From Ramlibacter algicola (GTDB lineage: Bacteria; Pseudomonadota; Gammaproteobacteria; Burkholderiales; Burkholderiaceae_C): a stretch of 64,000 nucleotides of DNA. The stretch spans positions 3,720,001 to 3,784,000 of the forward strand of contig NZ_JAEDAO010000001.1 in assembly GCF_016641735.1 (NCBI RefSeq). Reading direction: 5' to 3'. The notes beneath the pieces are model-generated. The model saw nothing but the letters and a program-made list of their open reading frames with translations. It was not told the origin of the DNA and did not search any database. The translations under genes and the position numbers were made by a program. Shown here piece by piece: positions 16,776-25,154 of this stretch (position 1 is the stretch's first letter; the number at the start of each line of letters is the position of its first letter).

Positions 16776-17666
16776 TCAGGACGACCGGATCATCGTGCCG
16801 TAGGCCTGCTCGGTGAGGATCTCGAGCAGCATCGAATGCGGCACGCGCCCGTCGATGATGTGGACCGAATTGACGCCGCTGCGCGCCGCGTCGAGCGCGC
16901 CGCTGATCTTGGGCAGCATGCCGCCGGAGATGGTGCCGTCCGCGAACAGCGCGTCGATCTCGCGCGCGGTCAGGTCCGTCAGCAGCTTGCCGGTCTTGTC
17001 CAGCACGCCCGGCGTGTTGGTCAGCAGCACCAGCTTCTCGGCCTTCAGCGTGGTCGCCAGCTTGCTCGCGACGACGTCGGCGTTGATGTTGTAGCTCTCG
17101 TTCTCCTCGCCGAAGCCGATCGGGCTGACGACCGGGATGAAGTTGTCCTCCAGCAGCGCGCGCACGACGCCGGGATGGATCTCGACGATGTCGCCCACCT
17201 GGCCGACGTCGTGCTCCTTGTTCGGGTCCTTGTTGTCGACCATCCGCAGCTTGCGCGCGCGGATCAGGCCGCCGTCGCGCCCGGTGAGGCCCACGGCCTG
17301 GCCGCCGGCCTTGTGGATGAAGCCGACGATGTCCTGCTGCACCTCGCCCGCGAGCACCCATTCGACGACTTCCATCGTCTCGGCGTCGGTGACGCGCATG
17401 CCCTGGATGAACTCGCCCTTCTTGCCCAGGCGGTTGAGGGCCTGCTCGATCTGCGGGCCGCCGCCGTGCACCACGACCGGGTTCATGCCGACCAGCTTGA
17501 GCAGCACGACGTCCTCGGCGAAGTCGGCCTGCAGCTCGGGGTCGGTCATGGCGTTGCCGCCGTACTTGACGACGATCGTCTTGCCGTGGAACTTGCGGAT
17601 GTACGGGAGCGCCTGGGCGAGGATCTCGGCCTTCTCGCGCGGCGCGATCTGGGAGGTGTCGGTCAT
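16776..17666 (-). CDS. argB: Acetylglutamate kinase
   Basis: 296 residues, the usual ArgB length, of the amino acid kinase fold. It has the KYGGNAM nucleotide loop near residue 39, the HGGGPQI motif, and the C-terminal GTMI end. It phosphorylates N-acetylglutamate in arginine synthesis in the cytoplasm. The ATG at 17666 overlaps the TGA of the upstream epimerase-like gene (ATGA). Confidence 0.96.
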   Translation of the reverse strand: MTDTSQIAPREKAEILAQALPYIRKFHGKTIVVKYGGNAMTDPELQADFAEDVVLLKLVGMNPVVVHGGGPQIEQALNRLGKKGEFIQGMRVTDAETMEVVEWVLAGEVQQDIVGFIHKAGGQAVGLTGRDGGLIRARKLRMVDNKDPNKEHDVGQVGDIVEIHPGVVRALLEDNFIPVVSPIGFGEENESYNINADVVASKLATTLKAEKLVLLTNTPGVLDKTGKLLTDLTAREIDALFADGTISGGMLPKISGALDAARSGVNSVHIIDGRVPHSMLLEILTEQAYGTMIRSS

Positions 17667-18631
17667 GGAGGGGCGGGGCTGGAGGGCGAATTATCCCCGA
17701 CCCCCGCGCGCAGGCCCTGGTGCACCGTCGGATACCCCAGCCGCAGCCGCAGCTCGCGCTTCAGGCGCGTGTTGTCCAGGCGGCGCGATTCGCCCATGAA
17801 GCTCAGGAGCACCAGCGGCAACTGGTCGCGGGCGACGTCACGCGCCACGCGCGCTGGCCGCGGCAATCCATAGAGATCCGCCGCGAGGTCGAAGTAGTCG
17901 CCCATCTTCAGTTCGCTGTCGTCGCTGGCGTTGAACACGCGCTGCGGCTTGCCGCGCCAGAGCGCCAGGACGACGGCCCGCGCGAGGTCGTCGGCGTGCA
18001 CGTGGTTCGTGTAGACGTCGTCCTCGGCGCGCAGCACCGGCGTTCCGCGCAGCAGGCGCTCGCGCGGCGTGCCGCCTTCCCGGTCGGCCGCGTAGATGCC
18101 GGGGATGCGCAGGATGCTGGTGCGCACGTGCGCCGCGCGGCCGAAGTGGCGCACCGCGGCTTCGGCATCGGCCCGGCGCTGCGCGCGTGGCGTTGCCGGC
18201 GCGATGGGCCGCGTCTCGGCGACGCGCTCGCCTGCGCAATCGCCGTAGACACCGGTGGTGGACGCATACACGAGCGAAGCGGGCGGCGTGCGCAGGCGCA
18301 GCGCGCGCAGCAGCGCGCCCGTGCGCGGATCGCGCCACCAGGTCGCGGGCGGCTCGCCCCCGGGAGGTGGCGCGAGATGCACGACGCGCGTCGCGATGCC
18401 CGCCAGACGAGCGAGCGTCGCGGGCTGGTCCAGATTCCCCACCAGCGGCACGAGGCCCGCGGCGCGCAGCGACGGCACGCGCTCGCGCGACGATGTCAAC
18501 GCCAGCACGCGCACGTTCGCGCCCGCCTGGCGCGCGACGCGCAGGCCGACGTCACCGCAGCCGACGATGAGCACGCGCTCGCGCCGGAAGCGGGCCGGCC
18601 GCGCGCCGAGTGGCGACTGGTTTGAAGGCAA
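17663..18631 (-). CDS. NAD-dependent epimerase/dehydratase-like protein (YeeZ type)
   Basis: 322 residues. An atypical extended-SDR fold with the Rossmann motif [13 protein letters not shown] near residue 23, a [10 protein letters not shown] stretch at the catalytic Ser/Tyr position, and a C-terminal substrate domain. YeeZ-like proteins have no well-established reaction. It is translationally coupled to argB and diverges from the reductase gene starting at 18682, leaving about 50 bases for both promoters. Confidence 0.86.
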   Translation of the reverse strand: MPSNQSPLGARPARFRRERVLIVGCGDVGLRVARQAGANVRVLALTSSRERVPSLRAAGLVPLVGNLDQPATLARLAGIATRVVHLAPPPGGEPPATWWRDPRTGALLRALRLRTPPASLVYASTTGVYGDCAGERVAETRPIAPATPRAQRRADAEAAVRHFGRAAHVRTSILRIPGIYAADREGGTPRERLLRGTPVLRAEDDVYTNHVHADDLARAVVLALWRGKPQRVFNASDDSELKMGDYFDLAADLYGLPRPARVARDVARDQLPLVLLSFMGESRRLDNTRLKRELRLRLGYPTVHQGLRAGVGDNSPSSPAPP

Positions 18632-18681
18632 AATCCCCTCTTTCGCAACGGTCGACGACAGCCGCCGAGGATATCCAAACC

Positions 18682-19728
18682 ATGAGTGCAGGCCCCTTCC
18701 AGGTCACCGTGCAGCCCAGCGGCCGCACCTTCTCCGCGAACGCGGACGAGGCGCTGCTCGCCGCGGCGATCCGCCAGGGGATCGGCCTGCCCTATGGCTG
18801 CAAGGACGGCGCGTGCGGCTCGTGCAAGTGCCGGAAGCTCGAAGGCGAGGTCGTGCACCGGGCCCACCAGAGCAAGGCGCTGTCGGCCGAGGAAGAGGCC
18901 GACGGCTACGTGCTCACGTGCAGCGCGACGGCGCTGACGGACGTGGTGCTCGAGTCGCGCCAGGTCACCGACGAGAGCGCGTTCCCCATCCGCAAGATGC
19001 CGGCGCGCGTGCTGTCGCTGGAGAAGAAGTCGCGCGACGTGATGATCGTCAAGCTGCAGCTGCCGGCCAACGACCAGTTGCGCTACCACGCGGGCCAGTA
19101 CGTCGAGTTCATCCTGCGCGACGGCTCGCGCCGCAGCTACTCGATGGCCAACGCGCCGCACCAGGGCCCGGGCGTCGAGCTGCACATCCGCCACATGCCG
19201 GGCGGCAAGTTCACCGACCACGTGTTCGGCGCGATGAAGGAAAAGGAGATCCTGCGCGTGGAAGGCCCGTACGGCAGCTTCTTCCTGCGCGAGGACTCGG
19301 ACAAGCCGATGGTGCTGCTGGCGTCGGGCACCGGCTTCGCGCCGATCAAGGCGCTCATCGAGCACCTGCAGTTCAAGGGCATCTCGCGCCCGGCGACGCT
19401 GTACTGGGGCGGCCGCCGGCCGGAGGACCTGTACCTCGACGACTGGGTCCGGGAACGCTGCGCGGAGCTGGGCTGGCTGACGTACGTGCCCGTCATCAGC
19501 AATGCGCTGCCCGAGGACAACTGGACCGGCCGCACGGGCTTCGTGCACAAGGCGGTGCTGGAAGATTTACCCGACCTGTCGGGACACCAGGTCTATGCCT
19601 GCGGCGCGCCGATCGTGGTGGATTCCGCGCGCGACGAGTACAGCGCCGTCGCCAGGCTGCCGCCGGAGGAGTTCTACGCGGACGCCTTCACGACGGAAGC
19701 GGATAAACACAAGGACCCGGGCACCTGA
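18682..19728 (+). CDS. Plant-type ferredoxin / FAD reductase (CDP-6-deoxyglucoseen reductase-like)
   Basis: 348 residues. An N-terminal 2Fe-2S ferredoxin domain with ligands in CKDGACGSC and the later LTCSA is followed by an FNR-type FAD domain (RSYSMANAP). A NAD domain comes next (LLASGTGFAPIKA). Such proteins pass electrons from NADH to a partner oxygenase or reductase. The common name CDP-6-deoxy-delta-3,4-glucoseen reductase is a homology label; no CDP-sugar genes are nearby, so the partner is unknown. Confidence 0.9.
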   Translation: MSAGPFQVTVQPSGRTFSANADEALLAAAIRQGIGLPYGCKDGACGSCKCRKLEGEVVHRAHQSKALSAEEEADGYVLTCSATALTDVVLESRQVTDESAFPIRKMPARVLSLEKKSRDVMIVKLQLPANDQLRYHAGQYVEFILRDGSRRSYSMANAPHQGPGVELHIRHMPGGKFTDHVFGAMKEKEILRVEGPYGSFFLREDSDKPMVLLASGTGFAPIKALIEHLQFKGISRPATLYWGGRRPEDLYLDDWVRERCAELGWLTYVPVISNALPEDNWTGRTGFVHKAVLEDLPDLSGHQVYACGAPIVVDSARDEYSAVARLPPEEFYADAFTTEADKHKDPGT

Positions 19729-19740
19729 ACCCGGGCGGCG

Positions 19741-20724
19741 TCAGGCGGCGCGGCGGCCGCCTTCGAGGTCCATCATGCCGGTGGGCACCGGTTCGAAAGC
19801 CCCGTGCGTCGGCGCGCTCAGCGTTTCGTGGATGCGGTGCGCGACGTACCAGCTGGCGCGCAGCCGCGATTCACGCGTGTACGAACCCAGGCGCGGCGTG
19901 AGGAACAGGTTGCCGCACTCGTGCAGCGGCGAGCCCTTGGAGGCAAAGCCCGATTCCGCGCCGTCGAGCACCGCCGCCTCGATGCGGCCGTCGCTCAGCG
20001 CACGGGCGAACGCACCGATGTCGAACAGGTGCGAGCGGCTGATGCCAACCCACACCTGGCCCGGCTTGCAGTGCGCGAGCAGCTTGTCGTTGATGAAGCC
20101 CTGGTAGCGCGAGCCGTAGATCACCTGGACCGACACCGCCTCGGCGGTGGAGACCAGCTCCTGCGCCGTGACCGGCTGGATGTTCAGCCGGCTCCAGATC
20201 GGGGCCGTGTGGTGCACGGCCGGGTCGTAGCCGACCAGTCGCGCGCCCAGCGAATGCAGCATCACCGCCAGGGCATGCGCCGTGGGGGCCAGGCCGAGGA
20301 TGCCGATGATGCTGCCGTGCAGTTCGCGGCCCAGCCTCACTTCTGCATGGCGGTCACCGGCCATGGCCGCGCCGATGCCGCGGCGGAACAGCAGCAGCAT
20401 GCTGGCCAGCAGGTACTCGGCGTTGGAGCGCACGTTGGCGGTGCTGGCGTGGATGACGCGCACGCCGCGCTCGCGGCAGGCTTCCAGGTCCGTGTTGTCC
20501 GTGCCGACGTGGATGCGGGCCACGGCCTTCAGCCGCGGGGCGAAGTCGAGGAATTCCTGCGTGACGACCGCCTTGCGCGGCAGCAGGACGGCTTGCGTGT
20601 TGTAGATGGCCTTGCGCAGCGCGCTCGGGTCGGCCGCGAGGTCGGGCCGCACCTGCACGGTGTGCCTCTCCTCCAGCCACGCCCGGGCTTCGGGGACCAG
20701 CTGCTCGACCAGTAAGATGTCCAA
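19741..20724 (-). CDS. 2-hydroxyacid dehydrogenase-like protein with altered active site
   Basis: 327 residues from a TTG at 20724, chosen because it gives the family-like N-terminus MDILLVEQLVPEA. The fold is that of D-3-phosphoglycerate/2-hydroxyacid dehydrogenases, with recognisable GTDNTDLEA and NAEYLLASMLLLFR segments. The dinucleotide motif GxGxxG is changed to GLAPTA (144-149). The catalytic histidine of the usual TPH is R278 (TPRLGSYT), while R230 and possibly E257 remain. It may therefore be non-catalytic or use another chemistry. It diverges from galU with 108 bases between them. Confidence 0.8.
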   Translation of the reverse strand: MDILLVEQLVPEARAWLEERHTVQVRPDLAADPSALRKAIYNTQAVLLPRKAVVTQEFLDFAPRLKAVARIHVGTDNTDLEACRERGVRVIHASTANVRSNAEYLLASMLLLFRRGIGAAMAGDRHAEVRLGRELHGSIIGILGLAPTAHALAVMLHSLGARLVGYDPAVHHTAPIWSRLNIQPVTAQELVSTAEAVSVQVIYGSRYQGFINDKLLAHCKPGQVWVGISRSHLFDIGAFARALSDGRIEAAVLDGAESGFASKGSPLHECGNLFLTPRLGSYTRESRLRASWYVAHRIHETLSAPTHGAFEPVPTGMMDLEGGRRAA

Positions 20725-20832
20725 GACTTGATTGCGCCGTTGTCCGACAAGAAGTTCAGCCGGCGGGCCCAGGATGAGACAGCACGGCGTGAAAAACTGC
20801 CCGCACTTTAACCACAACCTCCTCTCCAGTCG

Positions 20833-21720
20833 ATGAGAACTGTCACCAAGATCAACAAAGCCGTGTTCCCCGTCGCCGGGATGGGCACGCGCTTCCTGCC
20901 GGCGACCAAGGCGTCGCCCAAGGAAATGCTGCCGGTGGTCGACAAGCCGCTGATCCAGTACGCGGTCGAGGAGGCATACGGGGCGGGCATCCGCCACATG
21001 ATCTTCGTCACGGGGCGGAACAAGCGCGCGATCGAGGACCACTTCGACACCAATTTCGAGCTCGAGCACGAGCTGGAAACCCAGGGCAAGAAGGAGCTGC
21101 TGGACCTGGCGCGCTCCGTCGCGCCGGACGACATGTTCTGCTCCTTCGTCCGCCAGCCGCGCGCGCTGGGCCTGGGCCACGCCGTGCTGTGCGCCGCGCC
21201 GCTGGTGAACGGCGACCCGTTCGCCGTGCTGCTGGCCGACGACCTGATGTGCGGCCCGGACGGCAAGGCCTCCGTGCTGGGCCAGATGGTCCAGCAGTTC
21301 GAGAAGACGCCGACCTCCATCCTGGCCGTGCAGGAGGTGCCGCGCGAGCACGTCAAGCGCTACGGCATCATCGCCGGCGAACGGGTCGGCGAGCGCCTGA
21401 CCAAGGTCACGGCCATGGTCGAGAAGCCGAACCCCGAGAGCGCGCCGTCGCGCATGGGCGTCGCCGGCCGCTACATCCTCACGCCGGCTGTCTTCGACAT
21501 GATCCGCGGCAACCCGCGCGGCGCCGGCGGCGAGATCCAGCTCACCGATGGCATCGCCCGGCTGATGGACACCGAGGGCGTGCACGCCTACGAGTACGAA
21601 GGCCGCCGCTACGACTGCGGCAGCAAGGAAGGCTTCCTCGAAGCCACCGTCGACTTCGCGCTGAAGCACCAGCAGGTCGGCCCCGCGTTCCGCGAGTACC
21701 TGAAGGCTCTGAAGATCTGA
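20833..21720 (+). CDS. galU: UTP-glucose-1-phosphate uridylyltransferase
   Basis: 295 residues, standard GalU length. It has the nucleotidyl-transferase N-terminus KAVFPVAGMGTRFLPATKA, the LLADDL metal-binding motif and EKP sugar-site residues. It makes UDP-glucose for envelope polysaccharides and sugar metabolism. The ATG is preceded by a pyrimidine-rich leader with no clear Shine-Dalgarno sequence. A strong hairpin terminator follows the stop. Confidence 0.97.
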   Translation: MRTVTKINKAVFPVAGMGTRFLPATKASPKEMLPVVDKPLIQYAVEEAYGAGIRHMIFVTGRNKRAIEDHFDTNFELEHELETQGKKELLDLARSVAPDDMFCSFVRQPRALGLGHAVLCAAPLVNGDPFAVLLADDLMCGPDGKASVLGQMVQQFEKTPTSILAVQEVPREHVKRYGIIAGERVGERLTKVTAMVEKPNPESAPSRMGVAGRYILTPAVFDMIRGNPRGAGGEIQLTDGIARLMDTEGVHAYEYEGRRYDCGSKEGFLEATVDFALKHQQVGPAFREYLKALKI

Positions 21721-21724
21721 GGCC

Positions 21725-21747
21725 GGGGCGCCGGCCGGCGCCCCTTT
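21725..21747 (+). terminator. Rho-independent terminator after galU
   Basis: GGGGCGCC and GGCGCCCC flank a GGCC centre as a self-complementary 20-base stem-loop, followed by TTT. It begins 5 bases after the galU stop and also lies at the end of the convergent TusA-like gene. Confidence 0.7.
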
Positions 21748-21755
21748 CCCGCGGC

Positions 21756-21983
21756 TCAGCGGCGGCGCAGCACGTGGATGATCTCGTCCCCGGCCTGCTG
21801 CTGGTCGACCAGCTCGTTGCCCGTCTGGCGGGCGAAGGCCTGGAAGTCGCGCAGCGAGCCCGGGTCCGTCGCCACCACCTTGAGCAGCTGGCCGCTGGCC
21901 ATGTCCGTGAGCGCCTTCTTGGCGCGCAGGATGGGCAGCGGGCAATTCAGTCCGCGGGTGTCGATTTCCTTGTCGATCTGCAT
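21756..21983 (-). CDS. TusA-like sulfur carrier protein
   Basis: 75 residues with the family motif DTRGLNCPLPILRAKKAL near the N-terminus, whose cysteine carries persulfide in TusA. The rest is the compact two-layer fold expected for the SirA/YedF/TusA family. Which sulfur transfer it serves (tRNA thiolation, molybdopterin, or other) cannot be told from the context. It converges on galU. Confidence 0.92.
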   Translation of the reverse strand: MQIDKEIDTRGLNCPLPILRAKKALTDMASGQLLKVVATDPGSLRDFQAFARQTGNELVDQQQAGDEIIHVLRRR

Positions 21984-22043
21984 GGCGTTCCGTGGGAGCG
22001 GCCCGATTCTAGGCGCGCCACTCCAGGGCCCCGTCTGGGCGGG

Positions 22044-22073
22044 GTGACCCGGCCCTGCCCGGTGCGGTAGAAT
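22044..22073 (+). promoter_or_regulatory. Probable sigma-70 promoter of rpmB-rpmG
   Basis: GTGACC (22044-22049) and TAGAAT (22068-22073) are separated by 18 bases. The -10 is good and the -35 partial. It would give a leader of about 160 bases before rpmB. Confidence 0.5.
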
Positions 22074-22239
22074 CTCGGGCTTTGCTGCGACTGGCCTGGG
22101 AAGGTCGATCGCGGCAGTTCCGAAGGGGCGCCGCCTGGTGCCCAGGGCTACCGCCACCCGACTTGGCGAGGTGAGGCGGATCGCGAGGCACCCAGGAGGT
22201 GCCGCCAGTGACCGCCGTGAATGACGACTGGAGAGCTCC
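22074..22239 (+). promoter_or_regulatory. Structured 5' leader of rpmB with alternative pairings
   Basis: Two local hairpins are visible: CCTGG/CCAGG at 22134-22146 and GGCACC/GGTGCC at 22187-22203. CCTGGTGCC (22134-22142) can instead pair with GGCACCCAGG (22187-22196) with one bulged base, which would disrupt both. The rpmB ribosome binding site GGAGAG follows shortly downstream. Autoregulation by a ribosomal protein is possible but unproven. Confidence 0.45.
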
Positions 22240-22473
22240 ATGTCACGCGTGTGCGAAGTGACGGGCAAGGGCCCGATGGTGGGGAACAACGTGTCCCACG
22301 CCAACAACAAGACCAAGCGCCGGTTCGAAGTGAACCTGCAATACCGCCGTTTCTGGGTCGAGAGCGAGAACCGCTGGGTGCGCCTGCGCATTTCCAATGC
22401 CGGCCTGCGCCTAATCGACAAGAAGGGCATCGACAGCGTGCTGGCGGACCTCCGGGCCCGCGGCCAGGCTTAA
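22240..22473 (+). CDS. rpmB: 50S ribosomal protein L28
   Basis: 77 residues beginning [20 protein letters not shown], the standard bL28 start, and ending in the conserved [13 protein letters not shown]. It is part of the large ribosomal subunit. It is followed 12 bases later by rpmG, the usual pairing, with AAGGAG between them as the rpmG ribosome binding site. Confidence 0.97.
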   Translation: MSRVCEVTGKGPMVGNNVSHANNKTKRRFEVNLQYRRFWVESENRWVRLRISNAGLRLIDKKGIDSVLADLRARGQA

Positions 22474-22485
22474 GGAGCACCGACC

Positions 22486-22656
22486 ATGGCAAGCAAAGGC
22501 GGCCGCGAGAAGATCAAGCTGGAGTCCACCGCGGGCACCGGCCACTTCTACACGACGAGCAAGAACAAGAAGACGATGCCCGAGAAGATGTCGATCATGA
22601 AGTTCGACCCGAAGGCTCGCAAGCACGTCGAGTACAAGGAAACGAAGCTGAAATGA
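22486..22656 (+). CDS. rpmG: 50S ribosomal protein L33
   Basis: 56 residues beginning [20 protein letters not shown] and ending in the typical VEYKETKLK tail of bL33. The two zinc cysteine pairs of some L33 paralogues are absent, so this is the zinc-free type. It is co-transcribed with rpmB and followed by two hairpins. Confidence 0.97.
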   Translation: MASKGGREKIKLESTAGTGHFYTTSKNKKTMPEKMSIMKFDPKARKHVEYKETKLK

Positions 22657-22680
22657 CATCGGCGCGCAGTCGCGCGCCAC

Positions 22681-22711
22681 GTCATTTCATCCCGGCGAAG
22701 GCCGGGATCCA
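22681..22711. repeat. Short dispersed palindrome (CCCGGC-GAAG-GCCGGG type)
   Basis: The stretch from GTCATTTCATCCCGGC has a 6-base stem around GAAG, flanked by GTCAT on the left and GATCCA on the right. It strongly resembles the intergenic CCCGCGAAGGCGGGGATCCA palindromes scattered through many proteobacterial genomes. Confidence 0.6.
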
Positions 22712-22713
22712 TG

Positions 22714-22744
22714 AAGGCCCGCACTAGCGGGCCTTTCGCTTTTG
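22714..22744 (+). terminator. Rho-independent terminator after rpmG
   Basis: AAGGCCCGC, loop ACTA, GCGGGCCTT, then TCGCTTTT. A 9-base perfect stem with a short T tract between rpmG and the RidA-family gene. Confidence 0.8.
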
Positions 22745-22757
22745 GCATGCTCTTGCC

Positions 22758-23243
22758 ATGACCACCCGCACCGCCCTCCTCCAGCAAGCCATCGCCGCCA
22801 CCGGCCACTCGTTCGACGGGCCGATCCTCGCGGGCGGTGACTACGTGCCCGTCGTCCACGACGGCGACGTCGCGTACGTGAGCGGCCAGGTGCCGCGCGT
22901 GGGCAAGGAGGTGGTGGTCACGGGCCGCGTCGGCGAAGCGACGTCGCTGGCCGATGCGCAGAAGGCCGCCTGCATCTGCGCGATCCGCGCCCTGCTCCTC
23001 CTGGAGGCGCAGCTCGGCTCGCTGGACCGCATCGCGCGCGTGCTGCGCGTGGGCGTCTACGTGCAATCCGCGGCAGCCTTCACGCAGCAAAGCGAAGTGG
23101 CCGACGCGGCGTCGGCGCTGCTCAAGTCCGTGCTGGGCGACGACGGTGCCCACACGCGCACGTCGGTGGGCGTGTACCAGCTACCCAAGAACGCCGCGGT
23201 CGAAGTCGAACTGGTCGTGCGTACGCGCCCAGCCGCTGGCTGA
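22758..23243 (+). CDS. RidA-family (YjgF/YER057c/UK114) protein
   Basis: 161 residues with YVSGQVPR near residue 40 and, towards the C-terminus, RTSVGVYQLPKNAAVEVELV. This stretch aligns with the RidA strand that carries the catalytic arginine. True RidA deaminates reactive enamines from PLP enzymes. This longer form belongs to one of the other Rid subfamilies, whose substrates are mostly unknown. It has its own transcription unit between two terminators. Confidence 0.88.
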   Translation: MTTRTALLQQAIAATGHSFDGPILAGGDYVPVVHDGDVAYVSGQVPRVGKEVVVTGRVGEATSLADAQKAACICAIRALLLLEAQLGSLDRIARVLRVGVYVQSAAAFTQQSEVADAASALLKSVLGDDGAHTRTSVGVYQLPKNAAVEVELVVRTRPAAG

Positions 23244-23317
23244 ACGCGCGCTTCTCCGACAGCGTGAGCGCGGCGCACTGCCGAGGATGCAGGGCACCTG
23301 CAATCCTGGAGCACGCC

Positions 23318-23749
23318 ATGAGCATCCTCACGTCCATCTTCAACAAGATCCTTCACCGCGGCGGTGATGCGCCGGCCGCAGCACCGACGGCGACCAATCC
23401 GCCGCCCCGGGACGTCACCGCCCAGGCCGGGCCGGCGTCCGTCACCGGCGCCGTGCCACCCACCGCACCTGCCCCCGCCCCCGCCATGTCGCAGGTCGAC
23501 GTCGAGGCGGTGCTGAACGGCATGGCGAAGGACAACCCGCAGAAGCTGAACTGGCGCACCTCGATCGTCGACCTGATGAAGCTGCTGGACCTGGACAGCA
23601 GCCTGCAGGCGCGCAAGCAGCTGGCGGACGAACTGCACTACACCGGCGACAAGAACGACTCGGCCAGCATGAACATCTGGCTGCACAAGCAGGTGATGCA
23701 GAAGCTGGCCGCCAACGGTGGCAAGGTGCCCGCCGACCTGAAGGATTGA
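23318..23749 (+). CDS. DUF3597 domain protein
   Basis: 143 residues. An N-terminal MSILTSIFNKIL helix is followed by a Pro/Ala-rich linker (about 17-58), then the DUF3597 domain with the KLNWRTSIVDLMKLLDLDS and ARKQLADELHY stretches. Proteins of this family often look like relatives of LysM-associated or CsbD-like small stress proteins, but no function is established. The ATG at 23318 is preceded by GGAGCACGCC. Confidence 0.85.
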   Translation: MSILTSIFNKILHRGGDAPAAAPTATNPPPRDVTAQAGPASVTGAVPPTAPAPAPAMSQVDVEAVLNGMAKDNPQKLNWRTSIVDLMKLLDLDSSLQARKQLADELHYTGDKNDSASMNIWLHKQVMQKLAANGGKVPADLKD

Positions 23750-23763
23750 GCGGCACCAAGAGA

Positions 23764-23786
23764 AAAGGGCCCCGATGGGGCCCTTT
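23764..23786. terminator. Bidirectional terminator between DUF3597 gene and desaturase
   Basis: AAAGGGCCCC, loop GAT, GGGGCCCTTT. The A and T tracts on both sides suit termination from either convergent gene. Confidence 0.85.
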
Positions 23787-23806
23787 GTCGTTGCGGCGCC
23801 TGGCGA

Positions 23807-25021
23807 TCAGGCGTGCGCGGCGCGCAGCTTCATGGAGAAGCGCTGCAGCGCCTCGATGCCGCTCTGCTCGGCGCGCAGGCACCAGGCCTGCAGGTCGCTG
23901 GCGAGCTGCTCGCGCGAGTGCGAGGTGTTCAGCCACATCTGGCGCAGTTCCTCGCGCATGGTGAGCATCTGGTCCAGCACCGGGTGCGCGTCGCGCGCCT
24001 GCTGCACCTTGGCACGGGCCGCCGCCGGCAGCTTGTCGTCGTCGCGGTGCAGCCAGCGCTTGGCGCCCTGCAGCGGCGAGAAGTCGGCGCCCTTGGCCTT
24101 GAGCTGCGCCATCTCGGACCTGGCGACGCGGCGCATCTCGCGCGCGTAACCCGCCATCACCTCGTAGCGGTGGGCGATGACCGCCTCCAGTGTCTTCTCG
24201 TCGGCGACCGGCCGGACAGCGCCCAGGCGCAGCTTCGGCGGAACCTTCTTGACCTTGGCCCAGCCGATGGCCTCCATGGCGCGGATGTAGACCCAGCCGA
24301 TGTCGAACTCGTACTTCTTGACCGAGAACTTGGCCGAGGTGGGGTACGTGTGGTGGTTGTTGTGCAGTTCCTCGCCGCCGATGATCACGCCCCAGGGCGA
24401 GATGTTGGTGCTGGCGTCGGGCGCCTCGAAGTTGCGGTAGCCCCAGTAGTGGCCGATGCCGTTGATGATGCCGGCCGCGGTGATCGGGATCCACAGCATC
24501 TGCACGGCCCACACGGTGGCGCCCAGGCCGCCGAACAGCGCCAGGTTCAGGATCAGCATCAGGCCAACGCCCTGCCAGGAGTAGCGCGTGTACAGGTTGC
24601 GCTCGATCCAGTCATTGGGCGTGCCGTGGCCGAACTTGGAGATGGTCTCCTGGTTCTTCGCTTCGGTGCGGTACAGCTCGGCGCCGCGCCAAAGCACCGT
24701 GTCGATGCCGCGCGTCTGCGGGCTGTGCGGGTCGTCCACGGTCTCGCACTTGGCGTGGTGCTTGCGGTGGATGGCGACCCACTCCTTGGTCACCATGCCG
24801 GTGCCCAGCCACAGCCAGAAGCGGAAGAAGTGCGAAGGAATCGGGCCGAGGTCCATGGCGCGGTGCGCCTGGGTGCGGTGCAGGAAGATGGTGACCGCCG
24901 CGATGGTGACGTGGGTGGTGGCCAGCGTGTACAGCACGACCTGCCACCAGGACAGGTCCCACAGGCCGTGGGCCAGCCAGTCGATCGCCGCGTTCAGCAC
25001 GGGCCAGTCGGGAAGCATCAT
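23807..25021 (-). CDS. Membrane fatty acid desaturase (acyl-CoA delta-9 type)
   Basis: 404 residues with the three histidine boxes of integral-membrane desaturases: HRTQAH, HRKHH and HNNHH. Four or so hydrophobic segments lie around them, and a long soluble C-terminal part of about 130 residues follows. It uses a di-iron centre to introduce a double bond into acyl chains. Two adjacent ATGs (25021 and 25018) are possible starts. The 133-base upstream gap carries a TTTAAAAT stretch that may be its -10 region. Confidence 0.93.
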   Translation of the reverse strand: MMLPDWPVLNAAIDWLAHGLWDLSWWQVVLYTLATTHVTIAAVTIFLHRTQAHRAMDLGPIPSHFFRFWLWLGTGMVTKEWVAIHRKHHAKCETVDDPHSPQTRGIDTVLWRGAELYRTEAKNQETISKFGHGTPNDWIERNLYTRYSWQGVGLMLILNLALFGGLGATVWAVQMLWIPITAAGIINGIGHYWGYRNFEAPDASTNISPWGVIIGGEELHNNHHTYPTSAKFSVKKYEFDIGWVYIRAMEAIGWAKVKKVPPKLRLGAVRPVADEKTLEAVIAHRYEVMAGYAREMRRVARSEMAQLKAKGADFSPLQGAKRWLHRDDDKLPAAARAKVQQARDAHPVLDQMLTMREELRQMWLNTSHSREQLASDLQAWCLRAEQSGIEALQRFSMKLRAAHA

Positions 25022-25154
25022 GGAAAAGGGGGTTCTCTCTCGTTCGGGCGCGGCCCCGGAGCGGCACCGCAACCCATCGGATAGATTTTAAAGCCCGGGG
25101 TTCCCGAGAGGGGTAACTTTCGTGCTATCGGGGCGATCGGTGCCTTGACCTGGC

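Noticed and set aside
18682..19728. CDP-6-deoxy-delta-3,4-glucoseen reductase as a literal function
   Set aside because: The domain set fits a general ferredoxin-type reductase, and no dideoxysugar genes are nearby; only the family label is kept.
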